A stretch of DNA of 64,000 bases, from assembly GCF_031755915.1 (NCBI RefSeq), contig NC_083388.1, positions 10,353,001 through 10,417,000 on the forward strand. The letters run 5' to 3'. The notes beneath the pieces are model-generated. The model ran no database searches, had not been told where the DNA came from, and was given only the letters and a program-made list of their open reading frames with translations. Both the position numbers and the translations under genes were made by a program. Source of the DNA: Ziziphus jujuba. Its lineage: Eukaryota > Streptophyta > Magnoliopsida > Rosales > Rhamnaceae. Numbering within the stretch: position 1 is the first letter of the stretch; the number at the start of each line of letters is the position of its first letter. Shown here one piece after another: positions 31,895 through 45,544 of the stretch.

Positions 31895-34800
31895 ATGAGC
31901 TTAATTCAGCAACCATAGCAACTCTGGCTCGTTGTCAGCAACTCCAACTTGCCAAAGGCCACCTGTCACATGTTGGTCACATGACCAACTTAAAATGCTA
32001 CAAGTCACATTTTCTTCTCCTCTTCCCCACGAAAAATTCCTCTCTTTTCTTTCTTCTCTCTCAACCTTTCTTTCAACACCTTGCTTCAACTTCATTTTAA
32101 ACGAAAAATCATCAAAATTTCTTGTTCCAAATCACCAAAACAACACTTCAATTCCTCTTGAATTTAGTCTCCAATTGTTCCAAGATTCTTGGTGATTGGA
32201 GATTCAAGTTCCAAGTTCTTGAGGTTTTGGATTAGCTTCAAGGAGTTGTAGTTGATAAATTAAATGAAATGCTAGAAATTAACTATACAGATGCATTATT
32301 TTTGACAATTTGCCAAAAATAGCATAGAATGAATCAGGAAGCATGCAAGATATGAATGGAAAGCTCCAGATGTCTAGTTTCTATAGAAATTCACTTTACC
32401 TCATTTGGAGGTCTGCGGAGAAAGTTTTTTCATTTTGGTAACTGATGTTGAGTGCTGGAAATTTTTTTTTCTCTTCGTTTCCACCTCTTAAAACATTCTC
32501 CACTTCAACCAAATCTTTATCTTCCATTCTCAAATACAAAAACTCATTCTAAACATCAATTCCTAGCTCACCATTTCATTCATACTCCATTTAAAAAAAA
32601 AATAAAATAAAACTCATTGTCCATATTCACAACCTTTGATTTTCACCTTTTCAAAAATCAAGAACATGGAGTTCTTTCAATAAACTTGGAGAAAAGATTT
32701 GGGTGATCTAAAATGGAAAGAATACATCTCCAAAAGTTTCAAATGGAAGAAATTCAAGCCAAGTAAGTGCTCTTTCTTATTGAAAACAAAAATGTGGTAA
32801 TTGTGCTACAAATTTCATATTGTGAAAATTGGATGGAGTAGGAAATTGTTTACATGCAATTAGAATGACTGGTTCTTACACTGAATTAGCAGGAGGAATG
32901 TTTGTTGACAAAAAATGTTCATTTTTGGGGGTTGTAAATGGAGTTAGAAAGACTACAAGCTTGGAGTTTGCGTTGAAATTATGCATATCAAGTGTTTGAT
33001 AATTTTCTTAAGTGACCTCTTGAGGTTCAAACATTCTAAATTTTGCTCAAAAAGTTTTTAAATGAGGAAGCAAAGGCATTTTATTAAAATTTTTAGAAGA
33101 AAATTGCAAGTGCTAAAGAGGGTGATGGACACAAATGAACAAGGGATTGAGATGCATCTTCAGTTTGAAGGCTTTGAAAGTGCTAATTTGGTCAAGAAGC
33201 TAGGATTTTGGATATTCATCATTGAGAATAGATGGAATTAAGTTAAAGACTATGCTTAATCACCATAAGTCTTGAGCTTGATCGTTAGAGCTTAAAAAGG
33301 AGCAAGATTTTATTAAAATCCCAATTTCTTTGAAGAACGTGGAGAACCTTTGCATCTCACAACTATAGTACTCCGTCTCAAAGAAACCGAAGCAACCATG
33401 TTTGAGGATGAATTTCACTCATCCCCTAATTATGTTTTCTCTAACCCTATTCTCTTTAATTTTAAACAATGGGAACAATGTTTATTTTAAATTTGGGGGA
33501 GAGAATTCAAATTTTTGAGCCTTTTTGAAAATTGGGTTGAAATTTAAAAAAATTTTGTGCTTATTTGTTGAAATTTGAATTTTCCAATTATCTTGTTAGA
33601 ATTTTAAATTAGGTTTTTAATAGTTTGTTTAGTTCTAAGAAAAATTTTTGAAAATCCATAAAATTTGGAAAATTTTGAAAAAATCCAAAAATATTGTATT
33701 TTCTTTTATGTTAGATGTTTCTTCTTGAAAAATCCAAAAAAATATTTTTAGTTTCTAGTTTTTAGTAGTTCTTGGTTTTGGTAGATAAAGAAATTGTCCA
33801 ATGATAAATAAATTAATGATTGAATGCATATTCTTATGATAACAAATTTGTGATTTGGCTATTTGATTACCGAAAGATATACTTGAATGTTATTGTTCCA
33901 AAGAAATTACAGCACTTATTGATTATTGGCATGATATAGCTTACATTTTTATGAAAATTTGCAAGATTAGTGTAAATTATTGGCCTAAGCTGTAGAACAA
34001 TTTGACTCGAGGCAAAATCCTAGTTTTATGTCATGCTTTGGATATGATCTAGGCTTTCTTTGTTAAAGTTTGAATTATTTTGAAGCCAACCTTATCATTT
34101 TAATATCACTAGTTCTCTTTTTGAGCTTTTAGGATGCATATAGAGATGCATTTAGAGCCTTTTGCTGTTAAACAACATTTACCTACCCCTATGAGCCTAA
34201 ATGAGATCAAATCTTCTACTTGCTTAAGGAAGTTAGTATTGAACTGAGATGATTTTCTTTGAGTATGGATTAATTAAGGTGAGTGAACAATTTAGTTTGG
34301 GGAAAGAGATGTGAAAGATTAGGCTTTAATGCATTCTATATGAGGATTCAATTTGGGGAATGAAATGAGAGTGATGATAGGGAAAGTTTTTGAGTCTTGT
34401 TATCAAAGAAAAGTAAAATCCTTAGTTTTCTCAAAGAACAAGAATTAAAAGCTCAAGGAAAAGAAATGAATGTGTAGAATAGCTATTTTCCTCTATAAAA
34501 AAATAATAATAATAAAATTAAAAAAACACAAAAAATAAAAGAAAAATAAAAGTTCAAAAAAATGATAAGAAAAAAAAAATAAAGGGCAAGCTTTCTTGAT
34601 TTGTAAGAAAGAGCTTTCTTGAGTTATAAAGATATGAAATTTCAATATTTTGGGCTTGTTCATTAAGAAATTGAACTCAAATATTTGGAGAGAGCTTCAC
34701 TTGAGAGAAATAATGGCTTACTCTTCAATAAGTGAGAGTGAGTTGATCATGAAAAAGTGGAAAGTGTGTCAGTGAGAGTTTGAAGTAGAAAATGGAAATT

Positions 34801-37032
34801 AGGGGAAAGAAGAGCGTAGAATTGAAATTCATGGATTTTTGGTGCTAAGAATTTTTCTTGGTTATAATTATTATTTCTCTTTCTTTCGATGAATCTCCAC
34901 CCTTAGCCTTTCCATTACAAGCTAATAAAGTCCTTTTGATCCTAAGCATTGCAATAATTCTAGAATAGTGGAGAGCTTGAGCTTCTATTTAACATATGAA
35001 TCTAAGTGCTAAGTTTTAAACCCTTAGTTGTGTGAACTAATTCAATTGTTTGTTGCTAAATGCCTAAATTTATTCAAACACACACCTTGAGCACAAGGAT
35101 ATGCAGAGTGGAAAATAAGGCAATTAGATGACATTTTGCTTTGAAGTTCTCATTTAGGGTTGTATTTAATTATTCCTGAGGCCATCTTTTTATATTATCT
35201 ACCTTAAATTTGCATTTTATGGTTTTTAAATAAAGTCTAGCTTTTCTTATTATATCTTTAGTTTAATATTTCTTATTTTTGAATAACCATGTTGCTTTGC
35301 TTGAGGGCAAGCAATTGGCTAAGTTTAGGGGACTTGTTAATTGACCTAAACCTCACTTATTTAGCCTTTAAATAGATTAGTTTCTTGGTTAGAACTCTGC
35401 TTTTGATTGATTTTGTGCACTTGTTGTAGATGAGCAAAAAGAGTGTATTATGCCTAATTTTAATGGAAATGTTAGGGGTTTGAAGTAAGCATCATTAGCA
35501 ACTCCATGGGTGTTCAAGATGCTAGCTTGGTGAGCTATCATGGCCAACTTGCAACCATTTGATGCAACTTGCTATCTAACAAGACTAGCTTGCTAAAGCT
35601 CACTCAAATACACTTCAACTCACCATCCAAGCATGCCAACAGCTCCAAATCGCCTTTAACTTGCACTCCATAGTTCAATCATGCATAGAAAGTTCAACAG
35701 CAACTCCAACGCTCCAAGGTTGATTTCCTTTTATTCGAGATTTTCTTAAGTTAGGAGCCACAACAACTCCAGCACTCAATGTGGAAAGTTTGAGTTGCCA
35801 TTCAGATTTTCTCAATAAAAGGGCACATGCCTCTCTTCCCAAGTCATATGCTGATTTATTCTTTGATGATGTGACAATTTATGAAGCCTTGATGAAAAAC
35901 TAAATGCCAGATTTCCTTTTCTATTAGGGTTTTTAGAATACCATTTTTAAAGGCTTTATTTGGGTGGCTATACAAAGTGGGGCTTGGTGTAGAGATTTAG
36001 GGACCACTATTATAGAGAGCTTGGAAAAGAAGCTAAAGAGCAACACCCAATTTAAAGAGAGAGACAAAGCTAATTCTAGAGAGAGAAAGCTTGGGTTTGG
36101 AAAAAGATTGAAGAATTGAAGAGATTCATCTCCAAATTTCTCATACTTTTGAGTTTTCTCTATTTCCTAATCTTTCTAAATTGTATTTGAATATATATAT
36201 ATATATATATATATTGTATTTGACATGGATTAAATGATAAATATATATATATATATATATATATGTATATGTATATGTTCTATTTTTAATTTGGTTTATA
36301 TTTTGTGCATGGATTGGTAGATTTATTATCTAGGATTTTTATAGAACCTTTTCCTTGATAATATTTTATTGATGTGGTTAATTACTATTTTATTTTTATC
36401 CAATTTTCTTGTGTAAATCTTGCAATAATTACTTAAGAGATTCTTGCATTTGGAAAATTGCCTAGTTGTTGGGTAGATTTACTATTTTATACTTGGAAAA
36501 GTTTAATTTGATAAATTAGTCACTAGATTTACATAACTTATGTCCTAATTGATGTAAAGAAGCTTGATTGGGAATTCGATTGCCATAGAAGAGAGAACTT
36601 AATGCATGAGGACTCGAGAATTTTAGGAAGGGATTTCTAATTTTCATTAAGGACTTATAGTTTCTAGTTTTACTTCGGAAAAATGGACTAGATTGATTTA
36701 AAAACATTCTAGCTTAGAATTTGGATAGAATCGGTCTTCTGTCAACTTACTTATTCAATTATATGAAGGATAGAGGGGATGTCAAAGTCCTAGAGCTTAG
36801 ATTATAATATTATTACAATGTGTGTTTTTTCTTTTGCATTCTTATCCTATTATCTTAGTTTAGAACTAGGTTAGAATTACATTAGTATTTAAATGTTAGT
36901 TTAAGTTATTTGTATTTGATTGCTTAAATAAAGTTGAGTTGCGATTATTATCGTATATAGTGCTTAAACAAGTCTGCAAGCCCTGTGGGTATGACATCCA
37001 ACTCATATGAGTCCACTTTATTATTTGAAACA
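31895..37032 (+). mobile_element. Old long-LTR retroelement, Ty3/gypsy or LARD-like relic
   Basis: About 5 kb with no recognisable gag or pol. The internal part is AT-rich with G-rich words such as TTTGGGGGAGAGAATT near 33491. It ends in a tract typical of plant Athila/Tat-type elements (GAGGGCAAGCAA, then AAGTTTAGGGGAC, at 35302-35333). A putative LTR follows from 35335. The 5' end probably lies left of the copia insertion, around 26 kb or earlier. Assignment rests on these landmarks only. Confidence 0.4.
35335..37032 (+). repeat. Putative 3' LTR of the long-LTR element
   Basis: Starts TGTTAA after a polypurine-like GTTTAGGGGAC and ends GAAACA, giving a TGTT...AACA inverted terminus. Near its end CCCTGTGGGTATGACATCCA resembles the R/U5 end of plant Ty3 LTRs. 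It contains (AT)n runs at about 36189-36215 and 36240-36265. No partner LTR was identified. Confidence 0.4.
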
Positions 37033-37970
37033 ACCCATATACTTTTGGAAATTAGTAATCAATGGCAAATCCATGTATACTTCTTCTAAATCACGATTAA
37101 AAAAAACATTTTTAACATAGAACTGTTGCAAAGGCTAATCTCAATCAGCTGCTAAGGGTATAAGAATATGGATTATATTGATCTTAGCTATAGGAGTAAA
37201 CGTTTCAACTAGTATGGCTTTATATCTATCAATGCTACCATCTACTTTAAGCTTTATAGTAAACACCCATCAACATCCAACTGTCCTTTTCCTTCAAGTA
37301 ATAACACAAACTCTAAGTAGCATTCTTTGGTAAAGCCTCCATTTCTTCATTCATTGCCTTTTTTAACTCTAGATCTGCTAATGCATTTTGAACACTGTTA
37401 GAAATAGCCACAAAGGATAATTGATTAAAAGTAAATGCATTCAATTCAGACAACCTATGACTATACACAAGGTTGCTAATTGGATACTTAGTCTTGGTTT
37501 TAAGGTCAGGTTTAGATTTATTTTATTTTATTTTTGGTTCTCCTTTGTTTGACCTGTATGGGAATCTAAGTAATATGTCTTCTACAGGTAAAGTTAAACT
37601 ATTAAAGTCATTAATAATGGGATTTGAGATTATTTAGGGATGAACATGTTGGATTGAGTCTTTAGTTACTAGAGTGGACACAAGAAACTTTATCATTTGA
37701 TTAAAGGATTCAAGAGAATTAGATTCAAGGATTTTAAAAGCACCATATTCGAAACCTTCAGGTCTATCACCAACACCATATTTATCTAATGGTACATTCT
37801 TGGATTCAAGTCCTCCAAACTCCCTATCTATGTCAAATTCATTCAATGAAGCACTATTTTCATCTAGCAGAACACTGTTGGATTCAAGATCATCCAGTAA
37901 AACACTTCCTAGTTGTAGATACCATGTAGAAATTCCTTTTTTTTTCTAATGCTCTGATAACATATAAAAA
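37033..37970 (-). pseudogene. Copia reverse transcriptase relic, minus strand
   Basis: Reading leftward from 37400, several frames give RT pieces: AMNEEMEALPKNAT, then KVDGSIDRYKA, ETFTPIAKIN, and LEEVYMDLP near 37060. PBS-like TGCTCTGATAACA lies at 37950-37962, so most of gag, integrase and the 5' leader have been deleted between it and RT. Many stops. It is a dead fragment. Confidence 0.7.
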
Positions 37971-37971
37971 T

Positions 37972-38230
37972 TCAAGATAAATAATATTTTTTAGATATGT
38001 TTATTCTTCTCCAGCTAGGAGGTATATAAAGGAACATAATCATATAGAATAAGGAAACAAAATCAATTAATTAATAGGTACATATTCGTATAATAACTCC
38101 AACTAATTATAAACAAATATTTCTAGAATCACTCTATCAATTAATTTATGGTCAACTAATCTCACACATTAATTGCTCCTAAAAATAAACAATTATTTAC
38201 AATAATTAATATTGACACCTCATGTTGACA
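37972..38230 (-). repeat. LTR of the minus-strand copia relic
   Basis: About 258 bp between the primer site at 37950-37962 and the P450 relic. In minus orientation it starts TGTCAACATGAGGTGTC, and the primer site follows its end. A single LTR is seen. Confidence 0.5.
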
Positions 38231-38883
38231 TTCTTTTTCCTCCTCATTTTTATTCAAGTAATAATTTTATTCCCAGTTAATTATGATTAGCTTCCGCTAA
38301 GCCCTACTGCTTTACCAATTATCAACCACTTCCACCTTCTTGGCCCTCTCATCCACCGCTCTCTCTACAAATTTTACGTTTTTTATGGCTCTTTATTCTC
38401 TCTTCATCTCACCTTTGTCCCATGCGTTGTGGTTTCCACACGAACATTGCAAATGTGGGAAATGAAAGAAAGCTTATTGGTCACCACAGACATTGCCCAT
38501 ATCACCAATGACATGTCGATCACTTTCGCATCCTACGGACCTTATTAGAAGTTCATCAAAAAGCTAACCATGAATAAGCTTCTTCAAAGTCATTGCGTCA
38601 ACAATTACTTTCGCTTCGAGTGAAGATTATCATCAGCTTTTGGGATTTTTCAACTCTGAGTTCTGTAAGGCTATTAATCTTTCAGAGGAGCTTCCAAAGT
38701 TGGTAAATACTATTATGGTGCAAACAATGCTTAGAACTCAGTCTTCGTCTATGGAAGGCTGAGTTAAGTAAGCAAAGCATGTGATATGTGAAGTGACGAA
38801 GATTTTTGGCAAGTTTAATTTGTCCAATTATATTTGGATTTGCAAGATGGATTTGCAGGGTTTTGAGAAGAGAATTGATAACA

Positions 38884-39364
38884 TCTAAAATATACATAAT
38901 AAATTCCATTAAAGCATAAAATACTAATATCCAAGCGCAACCATTGATAAATTGAATCTTTAACCCTGCAAAATAGAAAACAACATAAAGTAGCTCTTAT
39001 GGATACACTACTCTCAAACCACTCTCAATGATCTCTGAAAATCCTAATATCAAAAAAATGATCTATATCTATTTGCTTGCCCTAGACCTTTTATAGTCTC
39101 TGCAAATTAGACTTACGCATTAATTTTAACACACACAAAATAATAATAATATAATAATGTAATAATAAAAAATATGGGTAAGTTAGTGGGCTTATAAAGA
39201 GAGTTGGTTCTCCAATCCAATGGGTCAACTGGAGTATTACAGAAAATGTGTGACCAAAAGCCCAACTACAAAATAATAAACAAGTCAGTCCATTAATGGC
39301 ATAAATAAGCCTTATAAGTGAGTAATTGATTATGCTAAGTCCACAAATATTAATTTATCTAATG
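38884..39364 (-). repeat. 3' LTR (left) of the degenerate copia element
   Basis: Matches 45040-45544 with many differences, so the insertion is much older than the Tnt1-type element at 8 kb. It lacks the first bases seen in the right copy (TGTTAGCATTTAC). Confidence 0.8.
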
Positions 39365-39399
39365 TTCTCCCACTTGGACTGCATAATCATTATCATATA

Positions 39400-39720
39400 T
39401 AATCCAAACTCACTTACTACAAAATCTTCCGAACCATAATACCATTTCATATAAATATATAGCATATCGACAGGGCACAACAATATATTAGACTAGGTAG
39501 TAGAGATTCTATCAGTAAATCTCCCAAAACATGATACCAATTCAACTAAGTACTTTGCATGCCATAAACTCAGTCTAGGTAGTAGAGATTTACCTAACCA
39601 TGTGTAATCCCCCAACACATATTTCATTCGATTACATTTTATATCGACAGGATACAACAATACACCCAAACTAGGTAGTAGGAACTCACCATAGCACTTG
39701 TGGATCAACATACACATATA
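39400..39720 (-). repeat. Repeated ACTAGGTAGTAG words in the 3' untranslated part
   Basis: Three related segments of about 90 bases contain a TAGGTAGTAG word (near 39491, 39578 and 39671), two with ATATCGACAGG before it. This is between the pol end and the 3' LTR of the element. Confidence 0.55.
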
Positions 39721-39915
39721 TATAAATATAAACTAAAAGCCTCAACAGGCCTATAAATATAAGGAGTAATAATATGTGTAATAAATCATCTCATAAATAA
39801 ATAATGATCCACATACATTAGTGTATCAAAATACTTAAAAATAAATAATACTCAACATGGATATTACTGCAGAATACATAACAAACTCCCACTGACCCAT
39901 AGCAATCTCAACTGC

Positions 39916-42900
39916 TTAACAATCCCATACGGGATCATGCTCCTCAAATATGCCTATTGGTAGGGCCTTCGTCAGTGGATCTACCACCATACTATAAGTA
40001 TGCGTGTGAACAACAGTAATGAGGTCCTCTTTAACTTTCTCATTTACCACAAAATACTTTACATCAATATACCTTGCACCAGAGGTACCTTTTAAATTAT
40101 TGGAAAAAGACAATGCTGCAGTATTGTCACAGTACATCATAATAAGCCTCTCAATGGAGTTAACTACTCCTAATTCACGAATAAAATTTTGAAGCCAAAT
40201 TGCATGGCAAGTAGCTTTATAACACGTCACATACTCTGCCTCCATAGTTGAGGATGCTATCACAGGCTGTGGCACTCCGCCAAGACACAACACCTCCTGC
40301 CATGATAAATATATATCCAGTGGTAGATTTCTTATCATCTACATAGCCTTTATAATCTGCATCACTATAACCAACTACATCAAGAGAGTTGGTACATTGA
40401 TATGTCAACATATGATCTTTAGTACCCTGAAAATACCTAAAGATCTTTTTAACTGCTTGGTAATGAATAAGATCAGGATTGCTCATAAATCTACCAAGCA
40501 TACCCATAGCAAAAGCTATATCAGACCGTGTACAAACTTGAGCATATATTAAACTACTCACTGCTAATGAATAGCGAACATTCCTCATCGCCATCCTCTC
40601 TTTATCATTCTTGGGACACTGATCCTTAGAAAACCTTTCACATTTCGTGGCTGGTACACTTTTAGGAGAACAATGATATATATTAAATCTCTTAAAGATT
40701 CTATCAATATAGGCTCTCTGAGACAACTATAACACATAATTAGTTCTATCTCGAACAATTTTAATGCCCCAAACAAAAGAAGCCTCACCAAGATCTTTCA
40801 TGTCAAAATACTTGCACAACATCTGCTTTGTCTCAGCCAATAAATCAGTATCATTGGTAGCCAAAAGTATGTCATCAACATACAAAACCAAAAATATAAA
40901 ACTGCTCCCACTGACCTTCATATATATGCACCTATCAACAACATTCTCCTTAAAGCCATTTAGTGACAACCTAATCAAACTTAAGATACCATTGCCTCGA
41001 AGGCTGTTTAAGACCATAAATTGACTTCTTAAGCTTACAAATCAAATTATCATTCTCTGTTTGTTGAAAGCCAACTTGTTGAATCATATACACATCCTAA
41101 AACAAATCACCATTCAGAAAAGCAATTCTAATATCCATCTGATGCAACTCTAGATCATAATGTGCCACAATTGCCATAATGATTCTAAAAGAATCTTTTA
41201 TGGATACAAGAGAGAATGTCTCTGTATAATCAATTCTTTCCTTTTGGCTATATCTTTTGGCTACAAATCTAGCTTTATACCTCTCTACTTGACCATTAGA
41301 GTCTCTTTTAGTCTTAAAGACCCATTTTCACCCTATAGGCATGCTACCCTCTGGTAACTCAACTAAATTCCAAACACCATTTGATGCCATGGATTTTATT
41401 TCATCTTCCATTATATCCAACCAAAAATTTGAGTGCGAACTGCTTATGGCCTCCTCATAAGTTATTGGATTTGTATCATCACTTATGTCAAAATCATGCT
41501 CCTGCAAGTAAACCTCATAATCATCAGGAATAGCTGACCTCTTAATCCTTTGTGATATTTTCAAAGGCACATCAACATCTACAATAGCTGAAATATCCTG
41601 CCCTTCAACAATGGATTTGTCCTGATAAACTACTGATTCATCAACCACTGGATTAATAATATCTCTTTCGGGAACAACAACACCAGGAATGAATACACGT
41701 TCTTCTCTAAATTAAGGCTCCTTTGAACCATTATTGTCATCAAACCCAAAATCATCTTCAAAATAAACAATCCTGTCTGACTCCATAATTCTGATGGTGT
41801 GAGATGGTCAAAATAATCTTGAAACCTTAGATCCAATACAATAACCAACAAAATATCCACTTATAGTTTTAGAATCCAACTTTTTAATTTAGAGATTATA
41901 AATTCTTACTTCAGCTTTGCAATCCCATACTCGAAAATGGTCCAAATTAGGCTTTCTTCCTGACCATAACTCAAAAGGAGCCTTAGGAACAGATCTACTT
42001 GGAACTTTATTCAAAATATAAGCCACCGTCCTTAAAGCCTTTCCCCACAAGTAATCTGGCAAACTAGAATTTGCCAACATAGATCGCACCATATCTAACA
42101 AAGTGTGATTCCTCCTCTCAACTGTGCCATTATGTCAAGGAGTACCAGACATTGTATATTGTGCATCAATGTCACACTCACGTAAATATATTGCAAATGG
42201 CCCTGGGTTCCGTTCAGTCTCATCATATATACCATAAAACTCAGCATCTCTATCAGACCTCATGGCCTTTATTTTCTTATTCTTTTGAAGCTCCATGTTT
42301 ACTTTAAACTATTTAGAGGCAACCAAAGAATTCAACTTCTCACGGATAAGCTTAACATATCCATAACGTGAAAAATCATTAATGAAGGTAATAAAATACC
42401 TATAACCATCCAAAAAAGTTGGTGTGAAAGGTCCACAAATATCAGTGTGAATTAACTTCAAAACATCTCCACACCTTGCTATTTTATCTTTTCTAACCTT
42501 GGAAATTAACTTCCCTTTCACACATTCAACACAAGTCGATAGATCGGAGAAGTCAAGATTAGAAAATATTCTATCCTTCACTAACCTTTCCATTTTGTGG
42601 CTAGAAATATTTTCCAAAAGCTTATGCCATAACATTGAGGAATTATCATTAACTCTTGGATATTTAGAAGCAACAATAGGGGCAACAACAAAATTAATAG
42701 GAGAATTGAGACCATTATTAAATAAATCAAGTCTATATAAATTGCCACATAAAGTTCCAAAACCAACAACCTTACCATCCTTATACATTTCAACTTTATT
42801 ATTTCCAAACAAAAAAATATAACCTTGACTATCCAAAAGGGAAATAGATAATAAGTTTCTTCTTATTGAAGGCACATAGGAAACTTCTTATAATTCTAAA

Positions 42901-43434
42901 ACATATCCAGTGGCAAGCTTTGCTCCCATGATATCCACCTTCACTCTTGAGCTATCTCCCATATAAACATGTGCTCAAGATTGGTTGGCCTCTTTTGACT
43001 TATCATCTCCTTCAATGAATTAGTAACATGAATTGTTGCTCTAGTATCAAACCACCAAGTATTCATAGGCACATCAATTATATTGACCTTAATCATTAAA
43101 GTATTACCTTTCTTCTTAGCATTCAAACTAGACTTTATATTATCAAACTGAGATGGAAGACTCTTCATTATAAAATAGGTTGATAACTCCTCTCTAATTC
43201 CATCTTAAGGTCCCTCAGCTTGTTATAATAAGAAGAAAGTAACGAAATATGGTCCCTCATTCCTTTAACACCATCATACTTAGTATTATTCAAAAGGTCC
43301 AAATAATGACACTTCTTATTCATATCAAACTTGATAAACTTCTTTTCTATCTCCTCAAGAAGTTCCTTTGCAGTATCAATCTTAGGAATACTAGCATATA
43401 TAGCTTTATCCATGTAATTATCCATCATCATCAT
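39916..43434 (-). pseudogene. Broken copia gag-pol, minus strand
   Basis: From right to left: gag with KCHYLDLLNNTKYDG (43434-43168), protease-like WWFDTRATIHVTN (about 43060), integrase with MPSIRRNLLSI, IHTDICGPF and FINDFSRYGY (42875-42309), the [12 protein letters not shown] segment (about 42050), RT with EEAISSSHSNFWLDIMEDE (41450), LYVDDILLATN (about 40880) and CTRSDIAFAMG (40520), and RNase H with SSTMEAEYV (about 40240) and the SGARYIDVKY segment. Frames are broken by stops such as at 42101/42102, 41325 and 40727. It is inactive. Confidence 0.88.
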
Positions 43435-43559
43435 GCAGCACTAATTAAAATGCTTTCAATCCTCAAGAAGTTTCCTAATTGTCGTACTACTCTCATCAAT
43501 TGGTATCTCTGGTGGATCTATCTCCAAAATCAAATCTAATTTCGTAAATATCAAATTTA

Positions 43560-45026
43560 TAACTAAGATTTTTTCCACTTCTGATAGTTTATCCTGTTAA
43601 TTTCATCATGGCATTCATAGGTAGAACATTCGGGGTGTTACTAACTGTAAAATAGTAAAAACAATAAAGCATTTAATATATAAAATAATAATTATTTTTC
43701 ACCCCCTCAAAACATAACATAAAATATCAATATCGCTAAGGTCTTTGTAGCACTAAAGATATCCTTTCGCGGGCCAGGAATAGTCAACCAAATAACCACA
43801 ATCAAATATATTTAATTAAATCATCAACAGGGTAACTTAGAACCTGTGATTCATGGCATTCAATCAACTTCCACTGTCATTCCAAACGTCATACAAAGTA
43901 ACTAAAACCACTGACATGGTAGCCTAGTTACCCGTATAGATCCTGGTTAAATAAGTAGCATAAAATCAACATTTGGAAATTTCATAAAATAGACAAATAT
44001 AAAATATCTCATCCACTATGCCAACATACATTACATTGGTACACATAACGTAGGTAAAATAAGTCTCACAACAGGTGAGTACCTCAAATCCTACACTACT
44101 ATACCAACTAGGCATAAAGCCTCTTTATGGAAAGCTAACACAATTGAATTCACCAAACATAGATATTTAATTTAATTCAAGAATATTTTGGAATGGAATA
44201 AATAAGAAAATATATAATTGAACAAGAAATAAATAAATATATAACATATATATTTTTTATAATAAAATTAAACAATAGACAAATAAATAAATCATCAACA
44301 ATAAATAAATAAATAAGTAATAAAGTCATACAAAGAAAGAAAAAAAAGTTTTTTTTTTTTTAATATATGGCTGCTGACGTCAGCAAACAACACGCTAACA
44401 TCAGCAGAATGCATCAAACGACCTATTGTTCAAGTCACCTTCCTTGGCAGTCAGAGACATGGGTCGACCCGGTTTCTCAGGTAACGAGTCACACAACCTG
44501 GTCCCTCACCAGGCCAAATCTCACTGTTCCGGCCTCTGTTTCTGATGATACCAGTGGCATTGCAACCATCCGGTGACAGCCAACGGTTTTTCCAGATCAA
44601 TTTGGTTCAAAATTAACCCATTACAAACACCCAAACAAGAATAACATCGGCTCCAAATGAAAAAAAAAAAAAATAGCTTTTTTTTTTTAATTAAGAAAAA
44701 TTATATATGTAGTACATAAGTAGGGCTCCAAAATTATTCCATTCAACTAAGAAAACACAATCCCACAAAGCCCTGAGAATTTAAGAGAAACAAATTTTTT
44801 TTTCTTTTAATGTAAAGCACAACCAGTTTTTTTTTTCTTTTTTTTTAAAGAAAATAAATGTAGGACTCTTTTTAGTTGTACATGTATACTCGGGGAAGAA
44901 AAGTAAAATAAAGAACATGCATATATATTTGGATCACATAGATCAATTAATGGCTGCATATACAGTAACATTCCAAACATAGTCAACAACAAATCACAAC
45001 GAAATTTATTATGCATATTAACCATG
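43560..45026 (-). other. Leader and 5' untranslated part of the copia element
   Basis: About 1.4 kb between the primer site and gag, with no coding frame. It holds the 14-bp palindrome TGCTGACGTCAGCA at 44372-44385, AT-rich runs near 44220-44370 and A/T runs at 44660-44690. Confidence 0.55.
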
Positions 45027-45039
45027 CTCTGATACCAAT

Positions 45040-45544
45040 TGTTAGCATTTACAAATCTAAAATATACATAATAAATTTCATTAAAGCATAAAATACCAAC
45101 CTCCAAATTCAGCTATTTATAAATTGAATCTTTAATCCTGCAAAATAGAAAACAATGTAAAGTAGCGCCTATGAACACACTAATCTCAAATCACTTTCAA
45201 TGATATCTGAAAATCCTAATATCAAAGAAACGATCTATATCTGTTTGCTTGCCCTAAACCTTTTATAGTTTCTGCAAGTCAGACTTATCCATTAATTTTA
45301 ACACACACACAAAATAAAAATAATAATAATTCAATAATATAATAATAAAAAATATGGTAAGTTAGTGGGCTTGTAAAGAGAGTTGGTCTTCCAGTCCAAT
45401 GGGTCAATTGGAGTATTACAGAGAGTGTGTGATCAAGATCTCTACTACAAAATAATAAACAAATCAGTCTCATTAATGACATAAATAGACCCTGTAAGTA
45501 AGTAATTAATTATGCTAAGTCAACAATTATTAATTTATTTAATA
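45040..45544 (-). repeat. 5' LTR (right) of the degenerate copia element
   Basis: About 505 bp beginning TGTTAGCATTT directly after the primer site. Its outer end TTTAATA corresponds to CTAATG in the left copy; both are likely decayed forms of a CTAACA terminus. Confidence 0.8.

Larger units (their letters stand above)
38887..45543 (-). mobile_element. Degenerate Ty1/copia element inside the P450 pseudogene
   Basis: About 6.66 kb on the minus strand. LTRs are at 38884-39364 and 45040-45544, visibly diverged from each other by many substitutions and small indels. The primer site TGGTATCAGAGC (reverse complement) lies at 45027-45038, and a purine tract at about 39365-39380. The outermost 16 or so bases of the left LTR are missing. 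The bases AGAGAATTGATAACATCT flank the element on both sides (38869-38886 and 45544-45561), longer than a normal copia target duplication. Confidence 0.85.

Noticed and set aside
31890..31905. Possible target duplication TGAGC around the inverted copia element
   Set aside because: The word occurs near both edges but not exactly next to the LTR end, so it is not convincing.
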